Below the pieces are notes generated by a model. The model saw only the letters and a list, made by a program, of their open reading frames with translations, searched no databases and was not told the origin of the DNA. A stretch of 64,000 nucleotides of DNA from Plantago ovata (taxonomy: Eukaryota > Streptophyta > Magnoliopsida > Lamiales > Plantaginaceae), in contig CM051456.1 in assembly GCA_028274465.1 (NCBI GenBank), forward strand, positions 46,312,870-46,376,869, given 5' to 3'. Below, in pieces: positions 31,527 through 42,378 of the stretch; within the stretch, counting starts at the first letter, position 1; each line of letters opens with the position of its first letter. The translations under genes were made by a program, and so were the position numbers.

Positions 31527-32304
31527 TCCCTTGCTGGTTCGGTATAGGGCATGACACGTGGTTGTGCCGGAATTGTAATATACACTATGCTATGGCGTCC
31601 CATCCGAGTACTTAGGTATTTCGTGGCACCTCCACGGATTCACAATGCTTGAGAAACATCCAAAAATATTGTATGCAAAAGGAACCCAATAGGCAAAATA
31701 TATATATAAAAAAAAAAAAAGAGAAGATTCAAAAGAAAAAAAAAGAGAAGAAGTCGAAAAATAGAAAAAAAAGAGAATAAAGATCCGCAAAAGCCTAAGG
31801 GGTCAAGCGACTTGTTTGTTATTTCTTTTCCCTTTCGTTTTGTCTAGCTTTTTAAGCATTTTGCTATTGTGTTTTGTTATGTGCTCCGACTACCCTCATT
31901 CCGCCGTTCGGGAAGTAGTCTTTTGTTTGTGTTTTGGTGAATAGAGTAAGTCCTATGATTATGTGAGTTTTCCTTAATAATCGTCAATGATTTGGGTAAA
32001 GATTAGAGATGTATCAAAGAATATTTTATTTAGCTTAGTGCATGTGTGTGAGAATGTATATGTATCAATAGGGGCGCATTTCAACCTATTTACTCATCGT
32101 GTTTAGTATGGACTTAGTTCATAGGTGATTAGGTTAGCTTAGTACAATGTTTTTAAACCATGGCAAAGCGATTTCGTTTATGTGATTGTTTGTTTGCATT
32201 TAGTAGTTGCATATTAGTTCGTTGCATTAGCACTTGCACTGTTTGTTTATTTCATTATTTTGTTTTGTTTGCTTGAGGACAAGCAAAGAGGCGGTTTCGG
32301 GATT
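31527..32304 (+). other. 3' non-coding region of D, second part
   Basis: Continues the D 3' region after the solo LTR. It contains an A/G-rich tract (31696-31790) and a nested hairpin at 31888-31920 (outer GACTAC/GTAGTC; inner TCCG/CGGG, loop CCGTT). A conserved phrase around GTGAATAGAGTAAGTCC follows, then GCTTGAGGACAAGCAAAG and a tract leading into the LTR at 32305. No coding potential seen. Confidence 0.6.
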
Positions 32305-33150
32305 TGATGACGATAAAATAGTACCCGTCATCAAGGCTCTATTTTGACCTTTTATTGTCCTTTTACTTTATATTTTAGTAAGAAGTAGTTACTTTTGATA
32401 TGTTTTGTGCCATAGGGTCCCCGGATGCAATATGGTGAAAATAGCGTAATAGGCTTATTTTGGTGCAATTTGAGCTTACTTTCGAGTCTTGTCCTTCCAA
32501 TGGAGTAACCGGAGATTCCCGAGGTCCGAGAAGTACAATTTCAAACATTTGATGGAGTTTCGAGGGATTTCAAACAATAAAAGTTCGGCGAAATTGTCTA
32601 CAGACAGGTGGCTCAGTGCCAGAAGCAGGTAGCGCTGCGCCAAGGTTGGCGCCAAGCCAACTTCTGTTGGCACCAAGCCAACTGACGGGATCAGATTTTG
32701 GAAATTTTATTTAAACTCGTTTTAATTAGGTTTTTTCATAAGTTTTCATTCATTAGCAGCCTAGCACGAACCCTAGAGAGAAGATACTCTTTGGAGGTAA
32801 CCCTAAGCCTCCAAACTCTCGATTTTCACCATTGGATTTGCTAGTGTTGCTAGATTTTATTGTTTTGCTTGGATTCGACATTGAATTGCTATTGCTCAAC
32901 CGATCATTGAGTATTTTCGTATCAATCTCTATATCTTTTCCAAATGTACTATGTTTTCAATTGCTTTTGCTATGATGATGAATATGCATAATGCTTTATT
33001 CGTTATGAGTAACTAATCGCTACGTGTTGATGGTAGGATGTAGGTTATATTGATATTCTTATCATTATGTTAGCATGAGGTTATGAAAAAGATGCATACA
33101 TGTTGACTATGGCCTGAGATATGTTGATGTTTATAGTATGCTAATACAAG
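32305..33150 (+). repeat. 3' LTR of element D, truncated
   Basis: Begins TGATGACG after a purine-rich stretch, as LTRs of C, E and J begin TGATGAAT. It contains palindromes (TTGGCGCCAA near 32655) and the leader-like CCCTAGAGAGAAG. Its end, where a TGGCGCC primer site or flank would follow, is missing; the sequence passes into element T near 33150, and the exact breakpoint is uncertain. Confidence 0.55.
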
Positions 33151-34282
33151 GCCAATTCAATCTAGACTCGGACCTCCGAGGGTTCAATCTAGGCTAGGGC
33201 CACAAGGAGCTCCGGATGACTTAAGGGAATTGATTGACAGAAGGATAAGGGCGTCAATCCAAAATATCGTTCCTCAAGGGAATTCAGATCAAGTTGTGAA
33301 CCCGCCTACCCTCCCAAATCAAGCTATTCCTCAGAATCAACCCGAAGTGATGGCCTAGAACAACGCCATAAGGACTGTCGCGGAGGCGACTCCTTTGGTC
33401 GCGGTTGACCCAGTCACCGAAAGGAGACTTACTTTGGAAGAACTCAGAGTGCAAAGGACAACCCTTGAAGCCCGAATAGAAACTTTGAGAAATGTCGTCC
33501 AAGAGAAAGATCAGGAACAAGATCCAAGTGCATTGTGCGATGAAATAAGGAACCACCAAGCAAGAATTGAAAGAGGTTTTTCTACCTTCGAAAGCTATGA
33601 TGGAACAAGCTGCCCAAGCAATTACTTGATGAGATTTGGAACCAAGATGGACGCGTATGGTCATGAATCAAAGACCAAGGCTTTGCTATTTCCCGCTACC
33701 CTCACGGGGGAAGCCATGGTGTAGTGGTCGCGCCTACCACTTAAGTCCATCAAGTCTTACAATGATCTCTACCAGCAATTCTCCAAGCGGTTCGAGAAGG
33801 TCATGAAGGCTAAGAGGAGAGTAAGATACATGGTTGAAATAGTGCAAAAGCTAGAGGAAGACTTGAGGGATTTCATCAACCGATTTCATGAGGCAGCACT
33901 TCAAGTGGAAGATCACTAGATCAATGGAAGGAAGGAATACTTGTATGAGAATACTACCAACAAGAAATCCAAATGAGACTTTCGGAATCCCAAATCGAAA
34001 GTGAGACACAATTGGAGAAAGTGTGTAAGGATTTTCTTGAGGCGGAAGAGTTTCGAAAGACAGTCACCGTGACGACCAATCCTCCGAAAGAGAAGGTGAA
34101 AGAGAAATAAAGGGATAAGGAACATACTCCCAAACAACAAAATCTCGGAAAACAAAGGAGAGACCAAAAGCACAACTTGATCAGGGACATTCCCCCAAGG
34201 AACGAGTTCAGAGACAGGAGACTCCTCTAAGGAGATCACCCCCGAGGAGATACGACAAGTACACGAACCTAAATAGATCAAG
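33151..34282 (+). pseudogene. gag: Ty3 Tat-like Gag, N-terminal and core (T)
   Basis: The clearest frame is 33395-33724 (LTLEELRVQRTTLEARIETL, a likely coiled coil, then YLMRFGTKMDAYGHESKTKALLF). A TAG at 33722 replaces the expected Trp region. The same frame continues (KSIKSYNDLYQQFSKRFE, DFINRFHEAAL) to about 33920 before frameshifts. The core motif (fold of Retrotrans_gag) supports the call. Several stops show it is not functional. Confidence 0.6.
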
Positions 34283-34292
34283 ATCCTACATC

Positions 34293-35159
34293 TTGAACTA
34301 TATAGTTCCGATAAAATTCGACATGCCATGGCCTCTCCCAATGCATGAGAGTCGGAGGAATAGAAAATCCGAAAAATTTTGTCAATTTCACAAAGGGAAA
34401 GGCCACACCACGGACGAGTGTGTCGACCTCAAGACCGAAATTGAGAGGATGGTCCGCAACGGGCAGTTGATCAACTATGTCAAGAGGGAAGAACCTTTGG
34501 CTATTCTGCCACCACCACCTCCTGAAAGAGCAGAGCACCAGAGTAACCAAGAAAATTTGAGTTATGAAAATCATCATGATTTTGATAATTATGAAAATCG
34601 CTCGGTGAATGGAAGGATCCATACTTTGACAATTGTCGGAGGACCAGCTGAGCCTGATACTCAAAACCAAAGGGAGATAACAGCAGACAACCTAAGAGTC
34701 AAAGATGCAAAGTATGGTCAAGTTGCTCAGCCAGGAACCAATGCCATTTCCTTTGATGACAGTGAAATACCTTTGAGGCATGCCGGGGGAGGGAACATCT
34801 ACGACCCATGTGTCCCTTTGGTAGTGGTGCTCGACATCCATTCCTACAACATTGGAAGGGTCTTGGTGGACACCGAAAGTTCAGCCAACTTGATCTTCAC
34901 CGGAACCCTTAAGCGAATGCACATGAACTCGACGGAAGGCCTTAGGGAGGTAAGGAGCGCTTTGGTAGGATTTGGAGGGCAACCCATCATTCCTCTCGAA
35001 AGTATTATCCTAACAGTGTCAGTGGGCACCCACCCTCGAAGATTAAGCAATTACGTTCCCTTAGTGGTCATCGATATGCCCTTTGATTACTTCGTGTCAG
35101 AGGAAGGCCCGCCCTGGCACAATTCAAAGCGGTGGTCTCTACAGTCCACAACAAGATGA
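34293..35159 (+). pseudogene. Tat-like Gag knuckle and aspartic protease (T)
   Basis: Open for 288 codons. The knuckle-like FCQFHKGKGHTTDEC lies at residues ~29-43. A Pro-rich linker and the protease follow, with VLVDTESSANLIF at ~191-203. The Gly of the catalytic DTG is replaced by Glu (DTE), which would inactivate the enzyme. The downstream flap region (GFGGQPIIPLESI, LSNYVPLVVIDMP) fits a retropepsin. It then shifts into another frame at ~35100. Confidence 0.65.
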
Positions 35160-35763
35160 ATTTCTCCACTCCATTGCGAACCGAACATGGGAATATAAGA
35201 GAAGCGTGGGAGTGTTACAGCCTTTCCGCGAAATTTACTTCCAACGTGGTCATTGGGGAAGCCGGAACTAGCCAAGAATCGGAGGATCAACCCTTTGTCC
35301 ACCAAGCGCCTCATCGATTCTACTCAATCCAGCATGTCAAGAAAAAGTCGAAAAAACCAAGTCCGACGCTCAGGCGAAGGAAAGCTACTTTGAAACAAGC
35401 AAAGGGAAGTCTCATCGTAGAAATGAAAGAGCTGGAAGACTACCAAGTAATACCACCAGTACCGTCATCATCCAAAAAGAAGAAGTTCTTTGATGAAAAC
35501 AAGACTGAAGCAAGGGAAACATTGGAGGAAATTCAGATCATCGAAGGAAGTACCGATAAGGTCACCAAAATCGGGATGGAGATAACCGCGGAGGTCAGAA
35601 TGAAAATAATCCAATGCTTGAAGGATAACAATTATGTCTTTGTATGGAGCAATGAAGATTTGAAAGGGATCGATCCCAAAATCGTTGTTCACCGTCTGAA
35701 TGTCAATCCTTCGATCACCCATATTCGTGAGAAGAGAAGGACTTCAGTGTGGAAGACAATTAA
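35132..35763 (+). pseudogene. pol: Tat-like Pol, protease tail to RT start, truncated by element C
   Basis: The frame encodes the end of protease (STVHNKMNFSTPLRTEHGNI, REAWECYSLS), a basic linker, and the segment just before reverse transcriptase (EVRMKIIQCLKDNNYVFVWSNEDLKGIDPKIVVHRLNVNP). RT proper would begin shortly after but is cut off at 35763 by the C LTR. The frame continues into the LTR by chance to 35854. The remainder of pol is not in the window. Confidence 0.65.
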
Positions 35764-37032
35764 TGAACGGAGATTTGTCAGGTCCCGATTCGATCAAATA
35801 TATTTGTTATTTAGCCAAATGCAATTCACAACTACAACGAAAACCGTAGTGTAGCAGTAGAATGACCTCGAGTGTCGTTCTCTAAGGACTATAACTAGCT
35901 TTATCTATTTAACTAAAGAATATAAAAACAGCAAACGGTATAGAAGGTTTTTCTAACAGATAATGGAGATTGGTGATAGTATGATCCTTCAAAGCATAAC
36001 GGGTTAATAATCATGCGTAAATTCCTCGGTCTTGCATGGAGATCTTTGATCAATCGAATGTCCTGTTGCAATTATTAAGCACTACGAAGATAAAGATACT
36101 GACAAGTCAATCACTATTGTCCTATTGTGTTCCGTAATTATTCAACACTATGAAGATATAGATGTGCATAGGTCGACGAGGGTCCAATTGTGCATAATAA
36201 TTAATCAACATACGAGGATTTAGGTTGAGCCTGATCAACGAAATAAAGCAATAACACGGAGTATAATGCGCGATATAGCCATTAGCATGATTATCTTCCC
36301 TTCGCTAAGAATTCACATACTACCACCAACGATAAGTTTAGCTACTCATAGTTGTCATGCAATCAACAGAAATCATAGAAGCAAACATGTTGAAAGATAT
36401 ATAAAAATAAGTAGACTAAACTGTAAGATACAATGTTACCGAAGGTTGTCAATCTCCGAAGAATCGCGATCTTACAAGCTCCAATCTTCTATGAAAAAGT
36501 ATCTCCTAAGCTACGAACCCCCAGAACAGGCTCTGGGAGGTTCCTGCCTAAAACTACAGAGAAAGGTGAGAGAGTAGGTCTGGAAAAGTATGAATTTCAG
36601 AGAAAAACTAAGCAACTATATATAGGCTTCGAAATAGTGTGGGGCGATTCGCCCCACGTCCCGGGCGAACCGCCCGGGAGTAATTTTCGCGGAATTCCGC
36701 GTTTTCGACGCGTTTTTGGATTTCTTCCCCTTTTCGGACTCGGTTTCTGACTTCTAGAGGCCTTCTAACCTCCAGATTCGACCCCTAGACTCCAAATCCT
36801 ATCCGGAAACCTTCAGATACTCCAAATAGGCTTCTGGAACACCAATTCCTTGTCAACTTCAATATAATTGCCCAAAAATCCTCGTTTTTCAACCAAAACC
36901 TGTAAAATAAAATCTAAAGGGAAACGGGATACTATTCTAATAAAATGCACTAAAATATAGCTAAATTAACATAGAGGATAGCCAAAATAGGTGAAAAAGA
37001 CTCGAATGAAAGTGTAAAATACACATTCATCA
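35764..37032 (-). repeat. 3' LTR of element C
   Basis: The 1269-bp LTR ends TGAACGG and TTCATCA on the plus strand. It contains an internal inverted repeat (arms 35969-36013 and 36284-36330), a GC-palindrome cluster and TATA box, and the phrase CGAGTGTCGTTCTC (35870). Confidence 0.9.
36617..36712 (-). promoter_or_regulatory. LTR core promoter with GC palindromes (element C)
   Basis: TATA box TATATATA (36617-36624, minus sense CTATATATAG). Upstream in the sense direction are GTGGGGCGATTCGCCCCAC (36639-36657), CCCGGGCG AAC CGCCCGGG (36660-36678), CGCGGAATTCCGCG (36688-36701) and CGCGTTTTCGACGCG-like arms (36699-36713). The same set recurs in the other C/E/J LTRs, with changes that preserve symmetry. 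Confidence 0.7.
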
Positions 37033-37045
37033 AACTCCCCAAACC
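37033..37045 (-). other. Polypurine tract of element C
   Basis: The minus strand reads GGTTTGGGGAGTT directly before the LTR start TGATGAATG, the normal place for plus-strand priming. Confidence 0.75.
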
Positions 37046-38620
37046 GAACCTTTGCTTGTCCTATAGCAACTAAGCTAGACTCTAAGGCAAAAAACAATGC
37101 AAGACACAAAATGGAGTCTCATGCGAAATAAAATGAACTAGTCTACTGAATCTATCAAAAAACATATGAACAAAAACCATATAAATCAAAGCATGAATAT
37201 AGGTTGAAGAATACCTCGATTGACTCATACACATCCACATAAGCACTTATGTCAAGACAAGATAGTCTCTCGTAACATTCTCTACCTGGACCTAGTCAGT
37301 GACGACGTAATGAAGCATGCTAAGATACGAATGGTTATCCCGTGCCTATGAAACTGAGGACTTACTGTTGTTCACCAAGTTTAAGACTTTCCCTCAAAGA
37401 GGTCGAACCAGTACTGGCTCTCATCAAACGAAGGAGGGTTCCCTATAAAAGATAACACTCCCCTATTCTACCCATCTCTCGAGCAAAGTCTTAAGCTATT
37501 CACCACTTCCTGAATGGCAGGACGAGGGTGGTCTAGAACAGATGACACTCAAACGCAAAAGACAAAAAATAGAAAATTACAACACGATTACGAACATTAC
37601 AAGAATTGGAAAATGAGACATAACACTTTGCTAAACTGCTATTTGGCTTTGGACCCTTCTTTTCTTTTTTGGGGTCTTTTCTTTTTTTCTTTTTTCTTTC
37701 CAGTTTCTTTTTTTCTTTTTCCCTGGAATTTTCTTTCCTTTTTTTTCAATTTTTTTTTTAGCCAGCAGTAGCATAACAAAAAGAGAAACAAAATGACTCA
37801 CACGACTTCCCCAAACCTATTCGAAGGAATAGGTTGGAGTGCAAAATTTACGGAAAAGGAAAAATAAACTCACGATACGGAAATGAAAAACGAAAAACAA
37901 GTCTAATGATGGTGTAACCCCCTCCCCAAACCTATTCGGAAGAATAGGTTATAAACAAAGGATCACACAACCTCACACTACCTCCTTCCTAGGCATTTAG
38001 CAATCTCAAAGCATGTTGAAGACTTGTTGCCTCTTAGGTACATAATTACTCGGGAAAACAACCATAAGACCCTAACATGCATCATCCTATTATAAAGGCC
38101 TTCGTGAACCGCAGTAGAGAAAACACCACTAAGTGATGTCGAGACTACCAAGCTTAACTAAGTGCAATACATAAATGTGACAAGCCAAGCGAGAAAAACC
38201 TCAAACAAATTCATAGAGATGAAGCATATGATTAATGTCATAGTTAGTTGATCTACCCAATAAAAAAGTTCAAAAAATTCGGCAATAAACTCCATATAAA
38301 ACATGCAAGACTATCCTAGGAAAGCAGTAAACGTGCAAATGCAAAAAATTTCACGAGTTTATCATAAGCAAGATAAGTATAGAGATAACCAGCGATAACC
38401 TCCTCCCCAAACCTGAACGTCGTCGCTCGTCCCGAGCGTCGAAAGTGGATCCTAGGTGAGAGCTAATGCTTGTATAAGTGACCTATAATACTCAATCAAA
38501 CTCGTGAGAAAACAATGAATGAATGCATGCAATAAAGCAGTAAAGAAAGCGATAAAAACTCCGGGTTGCCTCCCGGATAGCGCCATTGTTTAAAGTCTTT
38601 GGCTCGACTCCTGTCTGCGC
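37046..38620 (-). other. 3' non-coding region of element C
   Basis: Contains no convincing gene. Conserved structures, also found in E and J, are the nested hairpin at 37501-37533 (CACCAC/GTGGTC ends) and a T-rich stretch (A/G-rich in sense) at 37659-37760. Two copies of the AACCTATTC/GAATAGGTT hairpin follow (37814-37835 and 37929-37950), next to purine tracts. The AGGCAA-loop hairpin is at 38560-38577. Open frames here are short and low-complexity. Confidence 0.7.
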
Positions 38621-40393
38621 CTAGCTCTTCTTCTTGAGGGTAATAGACTTCCCCTTCATGGATCTCCTCCTCACGCCACGAACCTGTGAATAAGAAAGAA
38701 CATAGGCTGCAAGACCACAGTAGTGAGTAGTGTAAGAAATATCAGGCGGATCAGGTGGATCAGATATGGCTTGCAACACGTGTTGCTTGCCATCCACTTC
38801 AATAGTGCAAGTTCTTTGGTAGATGTCCATCACGGAGCGTAGCTTAGTCAAGAACGTTCGCCCCAAGAGAATGACATCCCCCGTCCCAGGTGCAGACGCC
38901 GGCATAACTACAAAATTGGTGTATACAGAAGCTTCACAAATCTTGACCAACACATTTTTCACAACGCCTTCGGGGCTCACAAAGGATCCATCCACTAGTT
39001 GCACAATGGCCTTATGCTTCGAAAGCTCTCCAAGGCCACTCTTCTCAAACACATTCATGGGTAGCACATTCGAGTAAGATCCCGTGTCTAGTGTGGCACG
39101 GACATCTTCAAGTTCGCCAATCCCGATCTTAACATCGAAACTTTGAGGGAGTGGCTCGGGATTCTCTTGCTTCTCTCCACTCTCATCAGTACCAAGGTCC
39201 TTCTCTTCTTCCTTGGCTAGTGGAGGCTCTTCATCCTTGTAACACTCGCACTTAGCAACTTGCTTAATGGTGATTTCCACTGGTTGATCTCCCACCAAGT
39301 TGATCGACATGGACCTCTCAGTGCTGCTATGTAACTTCCCTTGCTCTCTACTAGCTCTAGCTTCCAATTGATCCAGACGAGCATTGATCTTTGCCGAATC
39401 CTCCTCGTATCTCTTCAAAAACACTTGGGTGAAATCCACCAATGTCTATAAATTATCCAAGAGAGTTGCTGACTTGGATGTAGATGCTTCGTCCTTAGGA
39501 GTAGGATTACTACGGTTTCCCAAGTGAACATCTTCTCGTGCTAGATCTGATCTACACATATGAGCCCCATGCCCATAATTCTTGCACACCCTACATACCT
39601 CGTTCGAGAGAGAAGTTCTGATTAGGCCACTTAGAGCTTGCCTCATCTGATTGGCGAAACCTTCGAACTTATCGCCACTCACACCATTCACTTCATGCAT
39701 TGGGATCCCCTGGTTTGGTGGAGCCTCAGGTCCACGCCTTCTAACCATTGCTCTTGGATCCTTGGATTGAGATCCTTTAGCAAGCCTTTCGAAACATGCC
39801 CACACATCCTCGGCGGTCTCTTCCCAGATAGTACCACGGCATTGGAAATCCACCACCTGTTGACTCTCATATGTGAGTCCATTGTAGAAGTGCTGGACAA
39901 GATCAGGAAGCCCAAAACCATGGTGTGGCCACTTGTGCATAAGGTCCTTGAACCTCTTGAAAGCGGTGTAGATGGTCTCATTATAGTCCTGTTTGAATCC
40001 TGTGATTTGCGCCTTAAGCGCGGTAGTCAATGTGTGAGGAAAGTATTTCTCCATAAAAGCAGAATACACCTTGTCCCAGGTGTCTAGTGATCCGGCTTCC
40101 AGAGAGCCTAACCATGCCTTGGCTTTATCACCAAGCCCCATAGCAAAAACCTTCATCCTTAGCTCATCGTCCGTTATCCCTGCTCTGGGCCTTGGAAGAT
40201 TGTTGATAAAATCGTCAATATCATTCAGGTATCCCATAACATCTTCCCTAGCCAACCCATAGAACCTCAGGAGTTGCTGGTACATGCAACTTTTGATTTC
40301 CAAATCTCGAGTTGCAGCAGAAAGAACAATAGTCGGACCTCTCATCACTGCTTTGTTGGGTTGAACCCATGATTTCAAAAGTGGGCGAGCCAT
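38621..40393 (-). pseudogene. Ty3 Gag-protease polyprotein (element C), one stop
   Basis: One frame of ~590 codons broken by a single TAG (39448-39446) where E has a Gln codon. The start is ATG 40393-40391; compared with E about 60 N-terminal codons are missing. Gag core: LKSWVQPNKAVMRGPTI, LGDKAKAWLGSL, ITGFKQDYNETIYTAFKRFKD. Zinc knuckle C-RV-C-KNYG-H-GAHM-C. Protease: ATLDTGSYSNVLPMNVF with catalytic DTG, VQLVDGSFVSPEGVV, LLGRTFLTKLRSVMD. It ends TLKKKS. There is no RT. One reversion would restore the frame, so decay is recent compared with D. Confidence 0.85.
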
Positions 40394-40526
40394 CACAAGA
40401 CCTGAATATCTGTGACAAGCTAGGAAAGGAGTATCAGAGAGAGATTAAATAGGAAAACTAAAACTACTAGAACTAGGAATTGAATGCTGAAAATATAAAC
40501 AAATTAAACAGAAAAAAGGAGTATAG

Positions 40527-40543
40527 TCCCGGCAACGGCGCCA
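40527..40543 (-). other. Primer binding site of element C (tRNA-Asp type)
   Basis: The minus strand reads TGGCGCCGTTGCCGGGA six bases after the 5' LTR, the site used by Athila/Tat-like Ty3 elements. The leader 40394-40526 has no other feature. Confidence 0.85.
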
Positions 40544-40549
40544 ATTTAA

Positions 40550-41688
40550 TGAACGGAGATTTGTCGGGTCCCGATTCGATCAAATATATTTGTTATTTAG
40601 CCAAAGGCAATTCACAACTACAACGAAAACCGTAGTGTAGCAGTGGAGTGACCTCGAGTGTCGTTCTCTAAGGACTATAACTAGTTTTATCTATTTAACT
40701 AAAGAATATAAAAACAGCAAACGGTATAGCAAAGGTTTATCTAATAGATAATGGAGATTGGTGATAGTATGATCCTTCAAAGCATAACAGATTAATAATC
40801 ATGCGTAAATTCCTCGGTCTTGCATGGAGATCTTTGATCAATCGAATGTCCTGTTGCAATTATTAAGCACTACGAAGATAAAGATACTGACAAGTCAATC
40901 ACTATTGTCCTATTGTGTTCCGTAATTATTCAACACTACGAAGATATAGATGTGCATAGGTCGACGAGGGTCGAATTGTGCATAATAATTAATCAACATA
41001 CGAGGATTTAGGCTGAGCCTGATCAACGAAAGAAAGCAATAACACGGAGTATAATGCGCGATATAGCCATTAGCATGATTATCTTCCGTTCGCTAAGAAT
41101 TCACATACTACCACCAACGATAAGTTTAGCTACTCATAGTTGTCATGCAATCAACAGAAATCATAGAAGAAAACATGTTGAAAGATATATAAAAATAAGT
41201 AGACTAAACTGTAAGATACAATGTTACCGAAGGTTGTCAGTCTCCGAAGAATCGCGATTTTACAAGCTCCAAACTGCTATGAAAAAGTATCTCCTAAGCT
41301 ACGAACCCCCAGAACAGGCTCTGGGAGGTTCCTGCCTAAAACTACAGAGAAAGGTGAGAGAGTAGGTCTGGAAAAGTATGAATTTCGGAGAAAAATTCAG
41401 CAACAATATATAGGCTTCGAAATAGTGTGGGGCGATTCGCCCCACGTCCCGGGCGGTTCGCCCGGGAGTAATTTTCGCGGAATTCCGCGTTTTCGACGCG
41501 TTTTTGGATTTGTTCCCCTTTTCGGACTCGATTTCTGACTTCTAGTGGCCTTCTAACCTCCAGATTCGACCCCTAGACTCCAAATCCTATCCGGAATTAA
41601 ATGCATTAAAATATAGCTAAATTAACATAGAGGATAGCTAAAATAGGTGAAAAATACTCGAATGAAAGTGTAAAATACACATTCATCA
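40550..41688 (-). repeat. 5' LTR of element C
   Basis: 1139 bp, closely matching 35764-37032 but lacking about 130 bp near 41595. It has the same GC palindromes (41427-41490) and a degenerate TATATA. One palindrome differs (CCCGGGCG GTT CGCCCGGG versus the AAC centre), keeping the arms intact. It ends TTCATCA directly against CCGACATATGTG of the Athila-like gag H. Confidence 0.9.
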
Positions 41689-41697
41689 CCGACATAT

Positions 41698-42378
41698 GTG
41701 AAATTTTTGAAAGATATCTTGTCGAAGAAGATGAAACTTGAGGATTATGAGATGATAGCACTTACTGAGGAGTGTAGTGCCATATTGCAAACGAAGTTGC
41801 CTCCGAAACTCAAAGATCCTGGGAGTTTCACAATACCTTGTTCTATTGGTGGTACAAATTTTCCAAAAGTTTTGTGTGATCTTGGAGCTAGTATAAATTT
41901 GATGCCCATGTCTGTTTTCAAGAGATTGGGATTGAAGGACGTGAAGCCTACTACAGTATCATTGCAGCTAGCAGATCGCTCCATCAAACATCCATGGGGG
42001 AGTGTGGAGAATGTACTTGTTAAGGTTGAAACGTTCATATTCCCGATGGATTTTCTTGTACTTGATATGGAGGAAGATTCTGATATCTCTATCATTCTTG
42101 GGAGGCCTTTCTTGGCGACTGGAAGAGCTCTTGTTGATGTGGAAATGGGAGAATTGACAGTTCGTGTTCATGATGAGAAAGTCACATTTAATGTGTTTAA
42201 AGCAATGAAGTGTCATGATTCGGATGAAAGTTGTTTTAGCATTGGGGAAGAACGTAAAGTTCTTGAACATGAAGTTCGCAAGGAAAGGGGTAAATTGTTT
42301 AAGCAACATGTTCGAGTGACTGAGGAAGATTTTAGAGATGGTCGATCTGACACCATCAAGTTCATCAATCTCGGCTAA
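41698..42378 (+). CDS. Athila-like Gag end and aspartic protease (H), truncated 5'
   Basis: The frame is open from the break at 41689 (PTYVKFLKDILSKK) to TAA at 42376. It reads through LTEECSAILQTKLPPKLKDPGSF, CDLGASINLMP (catalytic Asp in DLGAS, the variant usual in Athila-type proteases), LQLADRSIKHPWG, and IILGRPFLATGRALVDVEMGEL. These are well-known Athila protease motifs. The rest of Gag is missing. No stop lies within the fragment. Position 41698 is a GTG, so it is not a true start. Confidence 0.8.
   Translation: MKFLKDILSKKMKLEDYEMIALTEECSAILQTKLPPKLKDPGSFTIPCSIGGTNFPKVLCDLGASINLMPMSVFKRLGLKDVKPTTVSLQLADRSIKHPWGSVENVLVKVETFIFPMDFLVLDMEEDSDISIILGRPFLATGRALVDVEMGELTVRVHDEKVTFNVFKAMKCHDSDESCFSIGEERKVLEHEVRKERGKLFKQHVRVTEEDFRDGRSDTIKFINLG

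Larger units (their letters stand above)
1..33150 (+). mobile_element. Outer Ty3 gag-protease element D, split by nested insertions
   Basis: The gag at 1-933 resumes at 26842 with protease, then continues through a long 3' region to an LTR beginning at 32305. The two gag halves rejoin across the Copia insertion, since the flanks line up with the uninterrupted gag of element E near 57555. No reverse transcriptase, RNase H or integrase is present between protease and LTR, so this is a non-autonomous gag-protease element. The 5' LTR lies left of the window. The right boundary near 33150 is approximate, because the 3' LTR lacks its end. Confidence 0.75.
33151..35763 (+). mobile_element. Tat-like Ty3 gag-pol fragment (T)
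   Basis: A decayed plus-strand gag, protease and the start of pol. It lacks a 5' LTR and is cut at 35763 by the LTR of C. The zinc-knuckle-like FCQFHKGKGHTTDECVDL and the ribosome-like spacing of Gag, protease and RT linker point to the Tat/Ogre branch (inference from recalled motifs). Confidence 0.65.
35764..41688 (-). mobile_element. Ty3 gag-protease element C (minus strand), complete but without target duplication
   Basis: Minus-strand order: 5' LTR (41688-40550), PBS for tRNA-Asp, gag-protease, long 3' non-coding region with conserved hairpins, polypurine tract, 3' LTR (37032-35764). There is no RT, RNase H or integrase, so it depends on a partner. Flanks are ATTAA on the left and CCGAC on the right, and the host sequence differs (Tat pol versus Athila gag), so the two LTRs probably come from different insertions. 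Confidence 0.85.

Noticed and set aside
29278..32304. Host gene between D accessory gene and D LTR
   Set aside because: The stretch is collinear with known element 3' regions plus a solo LTR; no coding frame with a recognisable domain.
37514..37771. Phe-rich open frame and similar Lys/Phe-rich frames at 59123-59347 and 62129-62368
   Set aside because: Translations of the A/G- or T-rich tract in Ty3 3' regions; low complexity and not conserved as protein.
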